A stretch of DNA of 64,000 nt from the NCBI RefSeq assembly GCF_036322625.1, contig NZ_AP027266.1, forward strand, positions 251,001 through 315,000, given 5' to 3'. This document shows, piece by piece, positions 9,011-17,231 of the stretch. The translations under genes were made by a program, and so were the position numbers. The notes below the pieces were generated by a model, which worked only from the letters and a program-made list of their open reading frames with translations, did no database searches and had not been told where the DNA came from. The DNA is from Roseicyclus marinus. Its GTDB lineage: Bacteria; Pseudomonadota; Alphaproteobacteria; Rhodobacterales; Rhodobacteraceae. Numbering within the stretch: position 1 is the first letter of the stretch; the number at the start of each line of letters is the position of its first letter.

Positions 9011-9316
9011 CTAGCGCCGTTTCCAGCCGCGCCGCGCGCCCGGCGTTTTCGAATGGAAATCCGGCGGGCGTTTGGCGACCCAGTCGAAAAAGGTCGCAAG
9101 GCGGGGATGGGCGCGCAACGCTTCGGGCGTGTTGTAGCTGCGGGCAAGGTCCGCCTCGGACAGGGTGGCGTGGATCTCGTTGTGGCAGATCTGGTGGACA
9201 AGGATCGTGGGGCCACCCTTGCCGCCGCGCAGTTTCGGGATCAGGTGATGCAGGCTTTGTTTCGCTCCGGGCGGGATCGGGCGCAGGCACAATGGGCAGA
9301 TGGGCAGATCGGTCAT
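9011..9316 (-). CDS. HNH endonuclease family protein
   Basis: Small (101-residue) HNH-fold protein. CPLC (Cys7, Cys10) and a second metal-binding half (Cys44, with HNEIH at 45-49) suggest a structural zinc, and His23-His24 followed by LIPKLRGG begins the beta-beta-alpha-metal core. The C-terminal part (TPEALRAHPRLATFFDWVAKRPPDF) matches a stand-alone HNH family widespread in proteobacteria whose function is unknown. The start at 9316 (MTDLPICPLC) lies inside the CATG palindrome that also holds the start of the divergent flavoprotein gene. Confidence 0.85.
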   Translation of the reverse strand: MTDLPICPLCLRPIPPGAKQSLHHLIPKLRGGKGGPTILVHQICHNEIHATLSEADLARSYNTPEALRAHPRLATFFDWVAKRPPDFHSKTPGARRGWKRR

Positions 9317-10541
9317 GACGGGTGAAACTGGCGCGCCGGGACCCTTGGACAAGTCCTGGGCTCCGGAGGCGGAACAGGTCGATGCGCTGGTGATCGGCGC
9401 AGGCCCTGCCGGGTTGATGGCCGCCGAGACCCTGGTCCGCGCCGGGCGGTCCGTCCTGGTCCTGGAGGCCAAGCCTTCGGTCGGGCGCAAGTTCCTGATG
9501 GCCGGAAAATCCGGCCTGAACCTGACCAAGGACGAAGCCCAAGACCGCTTCGTGTCGGCCTATGGTGCGGCGGCGGCCTGGCTGGAGCCGATGCTGGCCG
9601 CGATGGGGCCGGATGCGGTGAAGACCTGGGCCGGGGAACTGGGCCAAGAGGTCTTTACCGGCTCGTCGGGCCGGGTGTTTCCGGTGGTGATGAAGGCCAG
9701 CCCGCTTCTCCGCGCCTGGGTCAGGCGTGTCGGCGCGGAGATTCGGCCCGGCTGGCGCTGGACGGGCTGGTCCGGCGGGAATTGGGTTTTCGACACGGCG
9801 GCGGGTGTGCGCCGCATTGTCCCCCGCGTCGTGGTTCTGGCGCTGGGGGGCGCAAGCTGGGCGCGGCTGGGATCGGACGGGGCATGGGCGGGGCTCCTCT
9901 CGGCCAAGGGCGTGCCCCTTGCCCCGTTCAGGCCCGCCAACATGGGCTTCGTCGTCGATTGGTCGGCGCATATGACGCCCGTGCTGGGCCAGCCGGTGAA
10001 AGGGGTTGCCCTGCGCGACGGGGCCGGGCGCTGGCACCGGGGGGAATTCGTCGTCTCGGCCCATGGGGTGGAAGGCGGGGGCATCTATGCCGTTGCGGCC
10101 GATGTCCGGGATGGGGCGCCCCTGATCGTTGATCTCTTGCCCGATCTGTCGGGGGAGGAGGTGGCCCGACGGCTTGCCGCCCGGCCCGGCAAGCGGACGC
10201 TCGCGCAGCATATGGCCAAGGTCTTGCGGCTTGACCCGGTCAAGCGGGCGCTGGTGCAGGAATTCGGGCGGCCCCTGCCCGAGGGGGAGGGGCTGGCGCG
10301 GCTTCTAAAGGGGCTCGAGATCCGCCATGCCGGGCCGCGCCCGATGGACGAGGCGATTTCGACGGCGGGCGGCGTGACGAGGGATGCCGTCGATGATGGC
10401 CTGATGCTCCGTGATCTGCCCGGTGTCTTCGTCGCGGGCGAGATGCTGGATTGGGAGGCGCCGACGGGGGGCTACCTGATCACCGGATGCCTTGCGACGG
10501 GGCTTTGGGCGGGGCGGCATGCGGCGGAATGGAGCCGGTGA
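9315..10541 (+). CDS. NAD(P)/FAD-dependent oxidoreductase, TIGR03862/YhiN-type flavoprotein
   Basis: Flavoprotein of the HI0933/YhiN superfamily. The FAD motif VIGAGPAGLMAAETL is near the N-terminus, and the family signature GRKFLMAGKSGLNLTKDE follows directly; the C-terminal flavin motif LPGVFVAGEMLDWEAPTGGY is intact. Length is about 408 residues from the ATG at 9315; an alternative ATG is at 9300. Neither has a strong ribosome-binding site. Its start codon overlaps that of the divergent HNH gene. The physiological reaction of this family is not known; a tRNA or small-molecule redox role would be a guess. Confidence 0.88.
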   Translation: MTGETGAPGPLDKSWAPEAEQVDALVIGAGPAGLMAAETLVRAGRSVLVLEAKPSVGRKFLMAGKSGLNLTKDEAQDRFVSAYGAAAAWLEPMLAAMGPDAVKTWAGELGQEVFTGSSGRVFPVVMKASPLLRAWVRRVGAEIRPGWRWTGWSGGNWVFDTAAGVRRIVPRVVVLALGGASWARLGSDGAWAGLLSAKGVPLAPFRPANMGFVVDWSAHMTPVLGQPVKGVALRDGAGRWHRGEFVVSAHGVEGGGIYAVAADVRDGAPLIVDLLPDLSGEEVARRLAARPGKRTLAQHMAKVLRLDPVKRALVQEFGRPLPEGEGLARLLKGLEIRHAGPRPMDEAISTAGGVTRDAVDDGLMLRDLPGVFVAGEMLDWEAPTGGYLITGCLATGLWAGRHAAEWSR

Positions 10542-10553
10542 GCGCGAAAAAGA

Positions 10554-10617
10554 GGGGGCTCCGCCCCCGGCGCGCCTTGCGCGCCTCCCCCGGAGTTTTT
10601 CGGCCAAGATGAAGGGG
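10554..10617. repeat. Double-hairpin intergenic element with GGAGTTTTTCGGCCAAGATG tail
   Basis: Hairpin 1 is GGGGGC/GCCCCC (10554-10568), hairpin 2 is GGCGCGC/GCGCGCC (10569-10585), followed by CTCCCCCGGAG and a short T-run, then CGGCCAAGATGAAG. It lies between the convergent flavoprotein and GST genes. From memory, very similar text recurs between genes across Rhodobacteraceae genomes, so this is likely a family-wide intergenic element with terminator activity. Only one copy is in this window. Confidence 0.6.
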
Positions 10618-10630
10618 GGCGGATGTCCCG

Positions 10631-11230
10631 TCAGCCCCCAATCGCGCGGTGGAAGGCCGGACGGTCGCGCATCATGGCGATATGATCGCGCAGGCGCGGT
10701 TCGGTGATCGGGAATTTGGCGTTGATCGCCCAGCCGCCGCAATGCGCGAGCAGGATATCGGCGATGGTCATCGTCTCGCCCATGAGGAAGGGGCCATCCT
10801 CGGCCATGCGGGCGACGAGGTTTGTCTGGGCGCGGGCGAATTCCCACTGCAGGCTGTCCTTGATCGCGGGCAGGCGCTTGTCCTCGGGCAGGACGAAGCT
10901 GTGCTTGGCCGCCGTCCAGAGCGTCGCGTCGATCTCGTCGAGGATCATGTTCGTCAGGCTGTCCTGCCGCGCGCGTTCGAGCGTTCCGGCGGGAAAGGTC
11001 AGGGCGCCGTGTCGGTCGGCAAGAAAGGTCATGATCGCCACCGAATCGGTGATCGGCACGCCATCGACGACAAGGACGGGCACCTTTCCCGCCGGGCTGA
11101 TGCGGGTGACCTCTGCCGATTGCGGCGCGGCGTCGATATGCTCGTAGTCGAGCCCCAGTTCCTCGAGCGTCCAGAGCACGCGGAAAGCCCGGCTTTTGAC
11201 AGCGCCGACAAGGGTGTAGCCCATATTCAT
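10631..11230 (-). CDS. Glutathione S-transferase family protein
   Basis: 199-residue GST-fold protein. The N-terminal thioredoxin-like domain starts YTLVGAVKSRAFRVLWTLEE, has the cis-proline segment GKVPVLVVDG and the glutathione-binding DS of ITDSVAIM; the helical C-terminal domain follows with the ITIADILLAH-type N-capping segment (here MTIADILLAH). Its start codon overlaps the stop of holA (ATGA), so it is translated from the leuS-holA transcript. Substrate unknown. Confidence 0.9.
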   Translation of the reverse strand: MNMGYTLVGAVKSRAFRVLWTLEELGLDYEHIDAAPQSAEVTRISPAGKVPVLVVDGVPITDSVAIMTFLADRHGALTFPAGTLERARQDSLTNMILDEIDATLWTAAKHSFVLPEDKRLPAIKDSLQWEFARAQTNLVARMAEDGPFLMGETMTIADILLAHCGGWAINAKFPITEPRLRDHIAMMRDRPAFHRAIGG

Positions 11231-12258
11231 CGTCTCCCTCTTGCCGGCATCATGGCGAGCCGGATCATTGTGCGTTCCATCAGCGCCATCTGGGGGGCCG
11301 TCTGTGCCGAGCGCAAGGTCAGATCGGTTTCGACCAGCAGGCTGATCGCGGTCTCGAGCCGGTCGCGGCCCCAGGTCTGGGCCTGTTTCAGCATCCGGTC
11401 GCGGCGCGGGCCGAAGACGGGCGGGCGTTGTGCCTGAAGCCCGGCTGCCGGTCCACCCGGATGGCAGGCGGCGGCATGAAGCGCGCGGAAATGGCGCAAA
11501 GCCCCGATGCAGAGCGTGACGGGGGCGACACCCTGCCCCGAAAGCCGGGCAAGGATCTGGCCGATCCGGCCCTGCGCCGCCTCTGCCGTGGCATTGATCG
11601 CGTCATCGAGCGCCGCCTCGATCGTGAGCGGGGCCACGGCGGCGATATCGGCTGCGGAAACGGGGGCGGGGTCGCCGCGTTTGTAAAGGCCCAGCTTTTC
11701 CACGGTCTGGCGGAAATCCCCGGGCGGAAGGGCGCGGGCGAGCGCCTCCAGATCGCCCATGGCATCGCGAGGGATGTCGCGCAGTCCCGCCTCGGCCAGC
11801 AGGGTTTCGATCTCGGCGCGGCCGGGCGGTTCGTCGTAGATCGCGGCGGCGCGGGCGGTCTTGTGCCCTTCGAACAGCTTGCGCAGGGCGGAGGCGGCGG
11901 TGAGCCGCCCGGCGGTGACGATGATCTGTGCGTCGCCCGGTTGCCAATCGTCCAGCGCCGCTGCGATGACGGGGGCCAGGCCATCGGTGGCACTCTCGAC
12001 ATGAACGGCGCGGGGGCCGGGGAAAAAGCCCACGGCCTTGACCGCATCCAGAAGGGCGGCGGGGTCGCTGCGCAGATCGGCCGCGTCAAGGCGCGTCAGG
12101 CGCATGTCCTGTTCGGCGTTTTCCCCAAGCAGGTTCTTGAGCAATTCCTGGCGGCGGAGTGCCACGCGCATCGCGTCATCGCCGAAGATCAGGCAGCCCG
12201 CCGCCTGCGTATCCGGGGCGCGCGCATAGGCGGCGACATCGCGGGGCTGAAGTTTCAT
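11227..12258 (-). CDS. holA: DNA polymerase III subunit delta
   Basis: Clamp-loader wrench subunit that opens the beta sliding clamp. It has the family layout: an AAA+-like N-terminal domain without a Walker A (starts MKLQPRDVAAYARAPD), the segment DAQIIVTAGRLTAASALRKLFE, and the C-terminal collar domain ending RTMIRLAMMPARGRR. Length is 343 residues. It follows leuS by only 51 bases and is coupled to the GST gene downstream. In related genomes an LPS-assembly lipoprotein gene (lptE) usually sits between leuS and holA; it is absent here. Confidence 0.93.
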   Translation of the reverse strand: MKLQPRDVAAYARAPDTQAAGCLIFGDDAMRVALRRQELLKNLLGENAEQDMRLTRLDAADLRSDPAALLDAVKAVGFFPGPRAVHVESATDGLAPVIAAALDDWQPGDAQIIVTAGRLTAASALRKLFEGHKTARAAAIYDEPPGRAEIETLLAEAGLRDIPRDAMGDLEALARALPPGDFRQTVEKLGLYKRGDPAPVSAADIAAVAPLTIEAALDDAINATAEAAQGRIGQILARLSGQGVAPVTLCIGALRHFRALHAAACHPGGPAAGLQAQRPPVFGPRRDRMLKQAQTWGRDRLETAISLLVETDLTLRSAQTAPQMALMERTMIRLAMMPARGRR

Positions 12259-12268
12259 GTGCCCCTCA

Positions 12269-12286
12269 CGGCCCCGGCGGGGGCCG
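12269..12286 (-). promoter_or_regulatory. Hairpin just upstream of holA ribosome-binding site
   Basis: In the leuS-holA spacer, CGGCCCC and GGGGCCG form a 7-bp GC stem with a 4-base loop, ending a few bases before the GAGGGG ribosome-binding site of holA. It has no T-run, so it would sooner limit translation or pausing than terminate transcription. It may also be a leftover from loss of a gene at this spot. Confidence 0.4.
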
Positions 12287-12309
12287 CGTCAGGGTTTTCG
12301 ATGTGGCGT

Positions 12310-14877
12310 TCAGACGACGACATTCACGATCCGGCCCGGGACGACGATGAGCTTTTTCGGCTGGCCACCGGCCAGCGCCTTTTGCACAGATTCGTCGGCC
12401 AGCGCGATCTTTTCAACCTCTTCCTTGGACAGGTCGCGGGCCACGGTGATCTCGGATTTCCGCTTGCCGTTGATCTGGATCGGCAGGGTCACCGTGTCGG
12501 AGACCAGCATCGCCTCCTCCGCCTTGGGCCAGGGCGCGTTGGCGATCAGCCCCTCGCCGCCCAGCATGGCCCAGATCTCCTCGGACAGATGCGGGGTCAT
12601 GGGCGACATGAGCTGCGCAAGGGTGCGTGCTGCTTGCCGTTTCGCACCCGCGCCCGCCTGCGATTTCTGCAAGCTGTTGGTGAAGGCATAGAGTTTCGCG
12701 ATGGCCGCGTTGAAGCCGAAACTGTCGATGCCATTCGTGACATCGAAGATCGCCCGGTGCATGTCGCGCAAGAGCGCTTCATCAGCCTCGGGCGTGCCTG
12801 CATCGGTGCTGGCGGCAATTTCGGACGCGATGCGGTGAACGCGGGCCAGATGCTTGGCCGTCGCCTCGGCACCTGCGGCGGTCCATTCCACGTCGCGTTC
12901 CGGCGGGCTGTCGGACAGCACGAACCAGCGCGCGGTATCGGCACCGTATTGGGCGATGATGGCGACCGGATCGACCACGTTGTTCTTGGATTTCGACATC
13001 TTGGCCGAGGGGATGATCTCCACCTCGCGGCCACCCTTCAGGAAACCCTTGCCGTCGCGCAGTTCCACCTCTTCGGGGTAGTGGTAGACGGGCCGCCCGT
13101 TGGCGTCGGTCGTCTTGTAGATCGCGTGGGTCACCATCCCTTGGGTGAAGAGCGCGTCGAAGGGTTCGATCGCCGTCTCGGGCAGGTGGCCGCAGATCGC
13201 CATCGCGCGGGCGAAGAAGCGGGAATACAAGAGGTGCAGGATCGCATGCTCGATACCGCCGATATACTGGTCGACATTCATCCAGTAGGCGGCTTCCTCC
13301 ATGTCGGTCGGCGTGGTCGCGCGCGGGGCGGTGAAACGCGCGAAATACCACGACGAATCGACGAATGTGTCCATCGTGTCGGTTTCGCGGCGGGCCGGCG
13401 CACCGCAGCGCGGGCAGGCGCAATCGCGCCATGTCGGGTGCCGGTCGAGCGGATTGCCCGGAATGTCGAAGCTGACATCGCGGGGCAATTCGATGGGCAG
13501 GTTTTCCTTTTTCTCCGGCACCACCCCGCAGCTGTCGCAATGGACGACCGGGATGGGACAGCCCCAGTACCGCTGACGGCTCAGACCCCAGTCGCGCAGG
13601 CGATACTTGGTGACGCCCTGGCCCACGCCCTTGCCCTCGCAAAAGACGATGGCGGCGTCGATGGCTTGTTCGCCCGTCGCTTCTTCGGCCCAGTTGAAGG
13701 GTAGGGTCCAGCGCACCTTTTCGGTCTTGGGCGGCACGAAAGCCGCGCCGCCGTCTTCGGGTTTCACGTGATCACCCGACAACGGCACGAAGGTCGAGGT
13801 CACAGGCAACCCGTATTTCCGCGCGAAATCGAGGTCGCGCTGGTCATGCGCCGGGCAGCCGAAGATCGCGCCGGTGCCGTAATCCATCAAGATGAAATTC
13901 GCGATATAGACCGGCAATTCCCATGCCGTGTCAAAGGGATGGCGCACGCGCAGGCCCGTGTCGTAGCCCAGCTTCTCGGCCTTTTCGATGGCTTCCTCGG
14001 TGGTGCCGCCCTTGCGGGCCTCGGCGCAAAAGGCCGCGACCTTTGCGTCATGCGCCTCCAGCTCCTTGGCGATGGGATGGTCGGGCGAGATGCCGACGAA
14101 GCTTGCCCCCAAAAGCGTGTCGGGACGGGTCGTGTAGACCTCGATCCGTTCATGCGTCTTGGTCGGCTCGACCATGCCGAATGCGAATTGCAGGCCGCGT
14201 GACCGGCCGATCCAGTTGGCCTGCATCAGCTTGACCTTGGCCGGCCAGTCGTCGAGCCCGTCCAGCGCATCCAGCAATTCGCCCGAGAAATCGGAGATCT
14301 TGAAGAACCATTGCGTCAGCTCGCGCCGTTCCACATCGGCACCAGACCGCCAGCCCTTGCCGTCGATCACCTGTTCATTGGCCAGGACCGTCATGTCGAC
14401 CGGATCCCAGTTCACGACCGCGTTCTTGCGGTAGACCAGCCCTTTCTCGAGGAAATCGAGGAACAGCGCCTGCTGCTGGCCGTAATATTCCACGTCGCAG
14501 GTCGCGAACATGCGGCTCCAGTCCAGCCCGAAGCCAAGCGGCTTCATCTGGGCCACCATCGTGTCGATGTTCTGGTACGTCCAGTCGGCGGGGTGGCCAC
14601 CGCTGGCCATCGCGGCATTCTCGGCGGGCATGCCAAAGGCGTCAAAGCCCATCGGATGCAGCACGTTGAACCCGTTCGCCAGTTTGTAGCGCGCGATCAC
14701 GTCGCCCATGGTGTAGTTGCGCACATGCCCGATATGGATGCGCCCCGACGGGTAGGGGAACATTTCCAGCACGTAATACTTGGGCTTGTCGCCCGTGCGC
14801 CGCGCGACAAAGGTTCCGGCCTCGTCCCAGGCCTTTTGCCATTTCGGTTCCAGCGTCGCGGGGTCGTAACGGGACAT
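12310..14877 (-). CDS. leuS: Leucyl-tRNA synthetase
   Basis: Class I synthetase that charges tRNA-Leu. The HIGH signature is HIGH at about residues 48-51, and KMSKS is at 626-630. The editing domain (about 220-400) and the zinc-type insert CDSCGVV...CACPRCGAP (about 430-490) are present, followed by the anticodon-binding and C-terminal domains. Length is 855 residues, normal. It is transcribed after the DUF3576 lipoprotein gene and before holA. Confidence 0.98.
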   Translation of the reverse strand: MSRYDPATLEPKWQKAWDEAGTFVARRTGDKPKYYVLEMFPYPSGRIHIGHVRNYTMGDVIARYKLANGFNVLHPMGFDAFGMPAENAAMASGGHPADWTYQNIDTMVAQMKPLGFGLDWSRMFATCDVEYYGQQQALFLDFLEKGLVYRKNAVVNWDPVDMTVLANEQVIDGKGWRSGADVERRELTQWFFKISDFSGELLDALDGLDDWPAKVKLMQANWIGRSRGLQFAFGMVEPTKTHERIEVYTTRPDTLLGASFVGISPDHPIAKELEAHDAKVAAFCAEARKGGTTEEAIEKAEKLGYDTGLRVRHPFDTAWELPVYIANFILMDYGTGAIFGCPAHDQRDLDFARKYGLPVTSTFVPLSGDHVKPEDGGAAFVPPKTEKVRWTLPFNWAEEATGEQAIDAAIVFCEGKGVGQGVTKYRLRDWGLSRQRYWGCPIPVVHCDSCGVVPEKKENLPIELPRDVSFDIPGNPLDRHPTWRDCACPRCGAPARRETDTMDTFVDSSWYFARFTAPRATTPTDMEEAAYWMNVDQYIGGIEHAILHLLYSRFFARAMAICGHLPETAIEPFDALFTQGMVTHAIYKTTDANGRPVYHYPEEVELRDGKGFLKGGREVEIIPSAKMSKSKNNVVDPVAIIAQYGADTARWFVLSDSPPERDVEWTAAGAEATAKHLARVHRIASEIAASTDAGTPEADEALLRDMHRAIFDVTNGIDSFGFNAAIAKLYAFTNSLQKSQAGAGAKRQAARTLAQLMSPMTPHLSEEIWAMLGGEGLIANAPWPKAEEAMLVSDTVTLPIQINGKRKSEITVARDLSKEEVEKIALADESVQKALAGGQPKKLIVVPGRIVNVVV

Positions 14878-14981
14878 GTCAGGCGGTCCTTGGTCTGAAG
14901 GCGGTGTGAAAGAAACGAAAACGCCGGGCTGATGCGGCCCGGCGTGGTGTTAGTGCTTGCGCGCGCGGGCGTAAAGCCGCG

Positions 14982-15515
14982 TCAGAGATTGCTGTCGCGA
15001 ATGCGGATCTGGCGCGCGCGGGTCAGGATCGCATCCTCGATCTGGCGCGCGACATCGCGGCTGACCGCCCCGCCCCGCGACTGCACCGCCACGCGAAGCG
15101 AGCGTGCCTCCAGCGCCGGGTCCTGCACATAGACCGTGGCGCGATAGGCCTGCCGCCCACCGGGCGGGGTGCCATAGCCGAACTGGATCACGCCCGAGAA
15201 CGGATCGGCGGCTTCGACCGGCATGAAATCGAGAATCTCGAGCGAGGCATTCCACAGGTAGCGGTTCACCTCGACATTGGTATTGGGATCTTCCGCGCCC
15301 GAGAAGAGGTCGAAAATGGTTTCGCGGCCCGGGTCGGGAATCAGCCCCTCCTCGATCAGCGCCTGTTCGCGTGCCGCGCGCTGTTCGGCCCGCAACTCCT
15401 GCCCGCGTTCGCCGAAAAACAGACCGCCGCCCCCGAACATGCCGTTGCCGCCGCATCCGGCCACAAGCGCCGTCGCAACGCCAAGCGCCGCCAGTTTCGC
15501 CAGCTTTCCAACCAT
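14982..15515 (-). CDS. DUF3576 domain-containing lipoprotein
   Basis: A 177-residue lipoprotein. The start at 15515 gives MVGKLAKLAALGVATALVAG followed by Cys, a lipobox with cleavage before the cysteine. The rest includes GRETIFDLFSG, NRYLWNASLEILDFMP and a conserved beta-rich end, as in DUF3576 proteins that stand before leuS in Rhodobacterales and Rhizobiales. The function is unknown; an outer-membrane assembly role is only an inference from its company. Confidence 0.85.
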   Translation of the reverse strand: MVGKLAKLAALGVATALVAGCGGNGMFGGGGLFFGERGQELRAEQRAAREQALIEEGLIPDPGRETIFDLFSGAEDPNTNVEVNRYLWNASLEILDFMPVEAADPFSGVIQFGYGTPPGGRQAYRATVYVQDPALEARSLRVAVQSRGGAVSRDVARQIEDAILTRARQIRIRDSNL

Positions 15516-15605
15516 GCGCCGGTCCCCGTGTCGTCGAAAAATCCTTCGCGATTGGTATAGGTCCCCCCTTCGGACGGCAAGGCCCTTTGCCTTCTGGCAG
15601 GCCCA

Positions 15606-15648
15606 TGGGGTGACTATAGAGTAGCTGCGGGGTGCCAGTGGGGTGACT
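15606..15648. repeat. Two direct repeats TGGGGTGACT, 33 bp apart
   Basis: TGGGGTGACT occurs at 15606-15615 and 15639-15648 in the 283-bp space between the divergent DUF3576 lipoprotein and porin genes. A spacing of 33 bp puts both on one face of the helix, as expected for a pair of regulator sites. I cannot name the regulator. The rest of this spacer shows no gene; the porin ribosome-binding site GAGGGAAAAACC is at 15787-15798. Confidence 0.35.
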
Positions 15649-15798
15649 GTGGCAAGTCTGCACCATGGCGCGGCCAAGCGACCGAGGGGCTGTCCGGCTT
15701 GCTTGCAATCATGGGGCTGAAGGAGGACAGAAGGGCATACTCAATTCGGATCCCCCGTCTTGAGGTGCACCTTGACTATGAAACACGAGGGAAAAACC

Positions 15799-16773
15799 AT
15801 GAAAAAGGTTCTCTTCGCTACGACTGCCCTGGTGGCAACCGCAGGCGTCGCAGCAGCAGACGTCTCGCTCTCCGGCTCGGCCGAGATGGGTATCTTCGGT
15901 GGCGATACCATCACCGCCGCTGGTGCTATCACCAACCGCGAAACGCAGTTCCATCAGGACATCGAAGTCACGTTCACGCTGTCGGGCGCAACCGACAACG
16001 GTCTCTCCTTCGGTGCCTCGATCCAGCTGGACGAAGCATCCTGGACAGACAGCGCCGATGACGGCGGCACCACCGTGTTCATCTCGGGCGACTTCGGCCG
16101 TCTGACCATGGGCGACACGGACGGCGGCTTCGACTGGGCGATGGGTGAAGTGAACCTCGCCGCTGGTTCGCTCGACGACTCGGAAACCGCGCACGCTGGC
16201 TTCAACGGCAACTCGGGCCTCGACGGCACCTATGACGGCCAGGTTCTGCGCTACGACTACTCCGTCGCAGGCTTCGGCGTTGCTGTGTCGGTCGAACTCG
16301 ACGATCAGCCCGCCGGTGGGAACGACGATCCGGTCATCGGTCTCGGCTTCACCTACTCCGGCGACATGAACGGCATCGGCTACCGCGCTGGTGTTGGCTA
16401 CCAGACCCGTTCGACCGCTGCTGGCATCGAAACCACCATCATCGGTGGTAGCTTCGGTGTGACGGCTGGCGACCTCCAGGTCGCTCTGAACCTGTCCGAG
16501 CAGACCGTCGATGGCAACGCCAACGATCAGAGCCACTGGGCGATCGGTGTTGGTTACACGATGGACGCATGGTCGTTCGGCGCCAACTACGGCGAGTACG
16601 AAAACCGGGGCAACGTTGCCAACCGTGACATCGAAGGCTACGGTGTGGCAGTTGCATACGACCTCGGCGGCGGTGCTGCTCTGCAGTTCGGTGCAAGCTC
16701 GTCCGACGTCACCAACGGCGGCGTGACCCGTGACGCATCGCAGTGGTCGTTCGGCGTCTCGATGTCCTTCTAA
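15799..16773 (+). CDS. Outer-membrane porin
   Basis: General diffusion porin of 324 residues. The signal peptide MKKVLFATTALVATAGVAAA is cleaved before DVSLSGSAEMGIFGG, the classic first beta strand of Rhodobacter-type 16-strand porins. The chain alternates short beta strands with acidic loops, and ends in an aromatic strand WSFGVSMSF with terminal Phe, the BAM recognition signal. Codon use differs from neighbours (more GCT, GGT and GTT), as in very highly expressed genes. The start at 15799 is fixed by GAGGGA; in-frame ATGs lie upstream at 15760 and 15778. A strong terminator follows. Confidence 0.96.
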   Translation: MKKVLFATTALVATAGVAAADVSLSGSAEMGIFGGDTITAAGAITNRETQFHQDIEVTFTLSGATDNGLSFGASIQLDEASWTDSADDGGTTVFISGDFGRLTMGDTDGGFDWAMGEVNLAAGSLDDSETAHAGFNGNSGLDGTYDGQVLRYDYSVAGFGVAVSVELDDQPAGGNDDPVIGLGFTYSGDMNGIGYRAGVGYQTRSTAAGIETTIIGGSFGVTAGDLQVALNLSEQTVDGNANDQSHWAIGVGYTMDAWSFGANYGEYENRGNVANRDIEGYGVAVAYDLGGGAALQFGASSSDVTNGGVTRDASQWSFGVSMSF

Positions 16774-16799
16774 TCCCTCACAGGATTGGAAACAGGATT

Positions 16800-16831
16800 G
16801 GGGTGAGCTTCGGCTCACCCCTTTTCTTTTT
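16800..16831 (+). terminator. Rho-independent terminator of the porin gene
   Basis: GGGGTGAGC, loop TTCG, GCTCACCCC: a perfect 9-bp stem (16800-16821) followed by TTTTCTTTTT. A textbook strong terminator 27 bases after the porin stop. Confidence 0.95.
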
Positions 16832-17024
16832 GGCGGCGGCGTTGTGACTGCGGCTTTGGCGTCACCTGCACTGCCAACGTGCCCCTCCTCGCCATAACGG
16901 CAACGCCCCTCCTCGCGCGATCATCGCGTTCGTCACACTCAGGTCGCGTTGCGGTGTGGCCCGGGTCCTCTGTCCAGCATGAGCTGCCAGCCCAAGATCA
17001 CTGGTTCCCTGATCGGCAAGTCTT
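16832..17024. other. Intergenic stretch without recognised gene
   Basis: Between the porin terminator and the small peptide gene. It contains a short tandem-like repeat (GCCCCTCCTCG at about 16880 and GCCCCTCCTCGC at about 16906) and should hold the promoter of the small gene. I see no RNA gene signature. A reading frame from 16949 running into yggS is poorly conserved-looking, runs through a terminator, and is discounted. Confidence 0.4.
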
Positions 17025-17159
17025 GTGATCATCGTTCGCCTGCCACTGTGGCTGCTGGCACCGTCAGTGGCACAGGCAGCAAACACGTCCAAAAACAGCT
17101 GGCACATGGTGTTGCCCAAAAAGTGTCCGCCCTTCTGGCTGGGGAACTGCGCGTTCTGA
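17025..17159 (+). CDS. Candidate 44-residue secreted peptide
   Basis: GTG start at 17025; an in-frame stop at 17010 limits the start to this codon. The predicted product begins MIIVRLPLWLLAPSVAQA, a short signal peptide with a clean AxA cleavage site, then about 26 residues rich in Asn, Lys, Trp and Pro, with two cysteines nine apart and the ending PPFWLGNCAF. About three quarters of its codons end in G or C, better than the competing frame. A strong terminator starts 24 bases after the stop, which marks the end of a separate short transcript. The ribosome-binding site is weak. I do not recognise a family; it may be an exported peptide with one disulfide. Confidence 0.5.
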   Translation: MIIVRLPLWLLAPSVAQAANTSKNSWHMVLPKKCPPFWLGNCAF

Positions 17160-17182
17160 TCCACCCGGATCATTCGGAATGG

Positions 17183-17215
17183 AAAGAGCGGGTCTTGTGC
17201 CCGCTCTTTTCTTTT
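17183..17215 (+). terminator. Rho-independent terminator upstream of the yggS-type gene
   Basis: AAAGAGCGGG (17183-17192), 7-base loop, CCCGCTCTTT (17200-17209), then TCTTTT. A perfect 10-bp stem. It lies 17 bases before the next gene's start, so it must end an upstream transcript, which supports a transcribed small gene at about 17025-17159. Confidence 0.92.
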
Positions 17216-17231
17216 GGCCTAAGCTGTCGCC

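Noticed and set aside
16949-17231. Forward frame starting at 16949 that runs into yggS.
   Set aside because: It reads through a perfect terminator, has worse third-position GC than the 17025 frame, and shows no signal peptide or family. The yggS start is well set at 17232.
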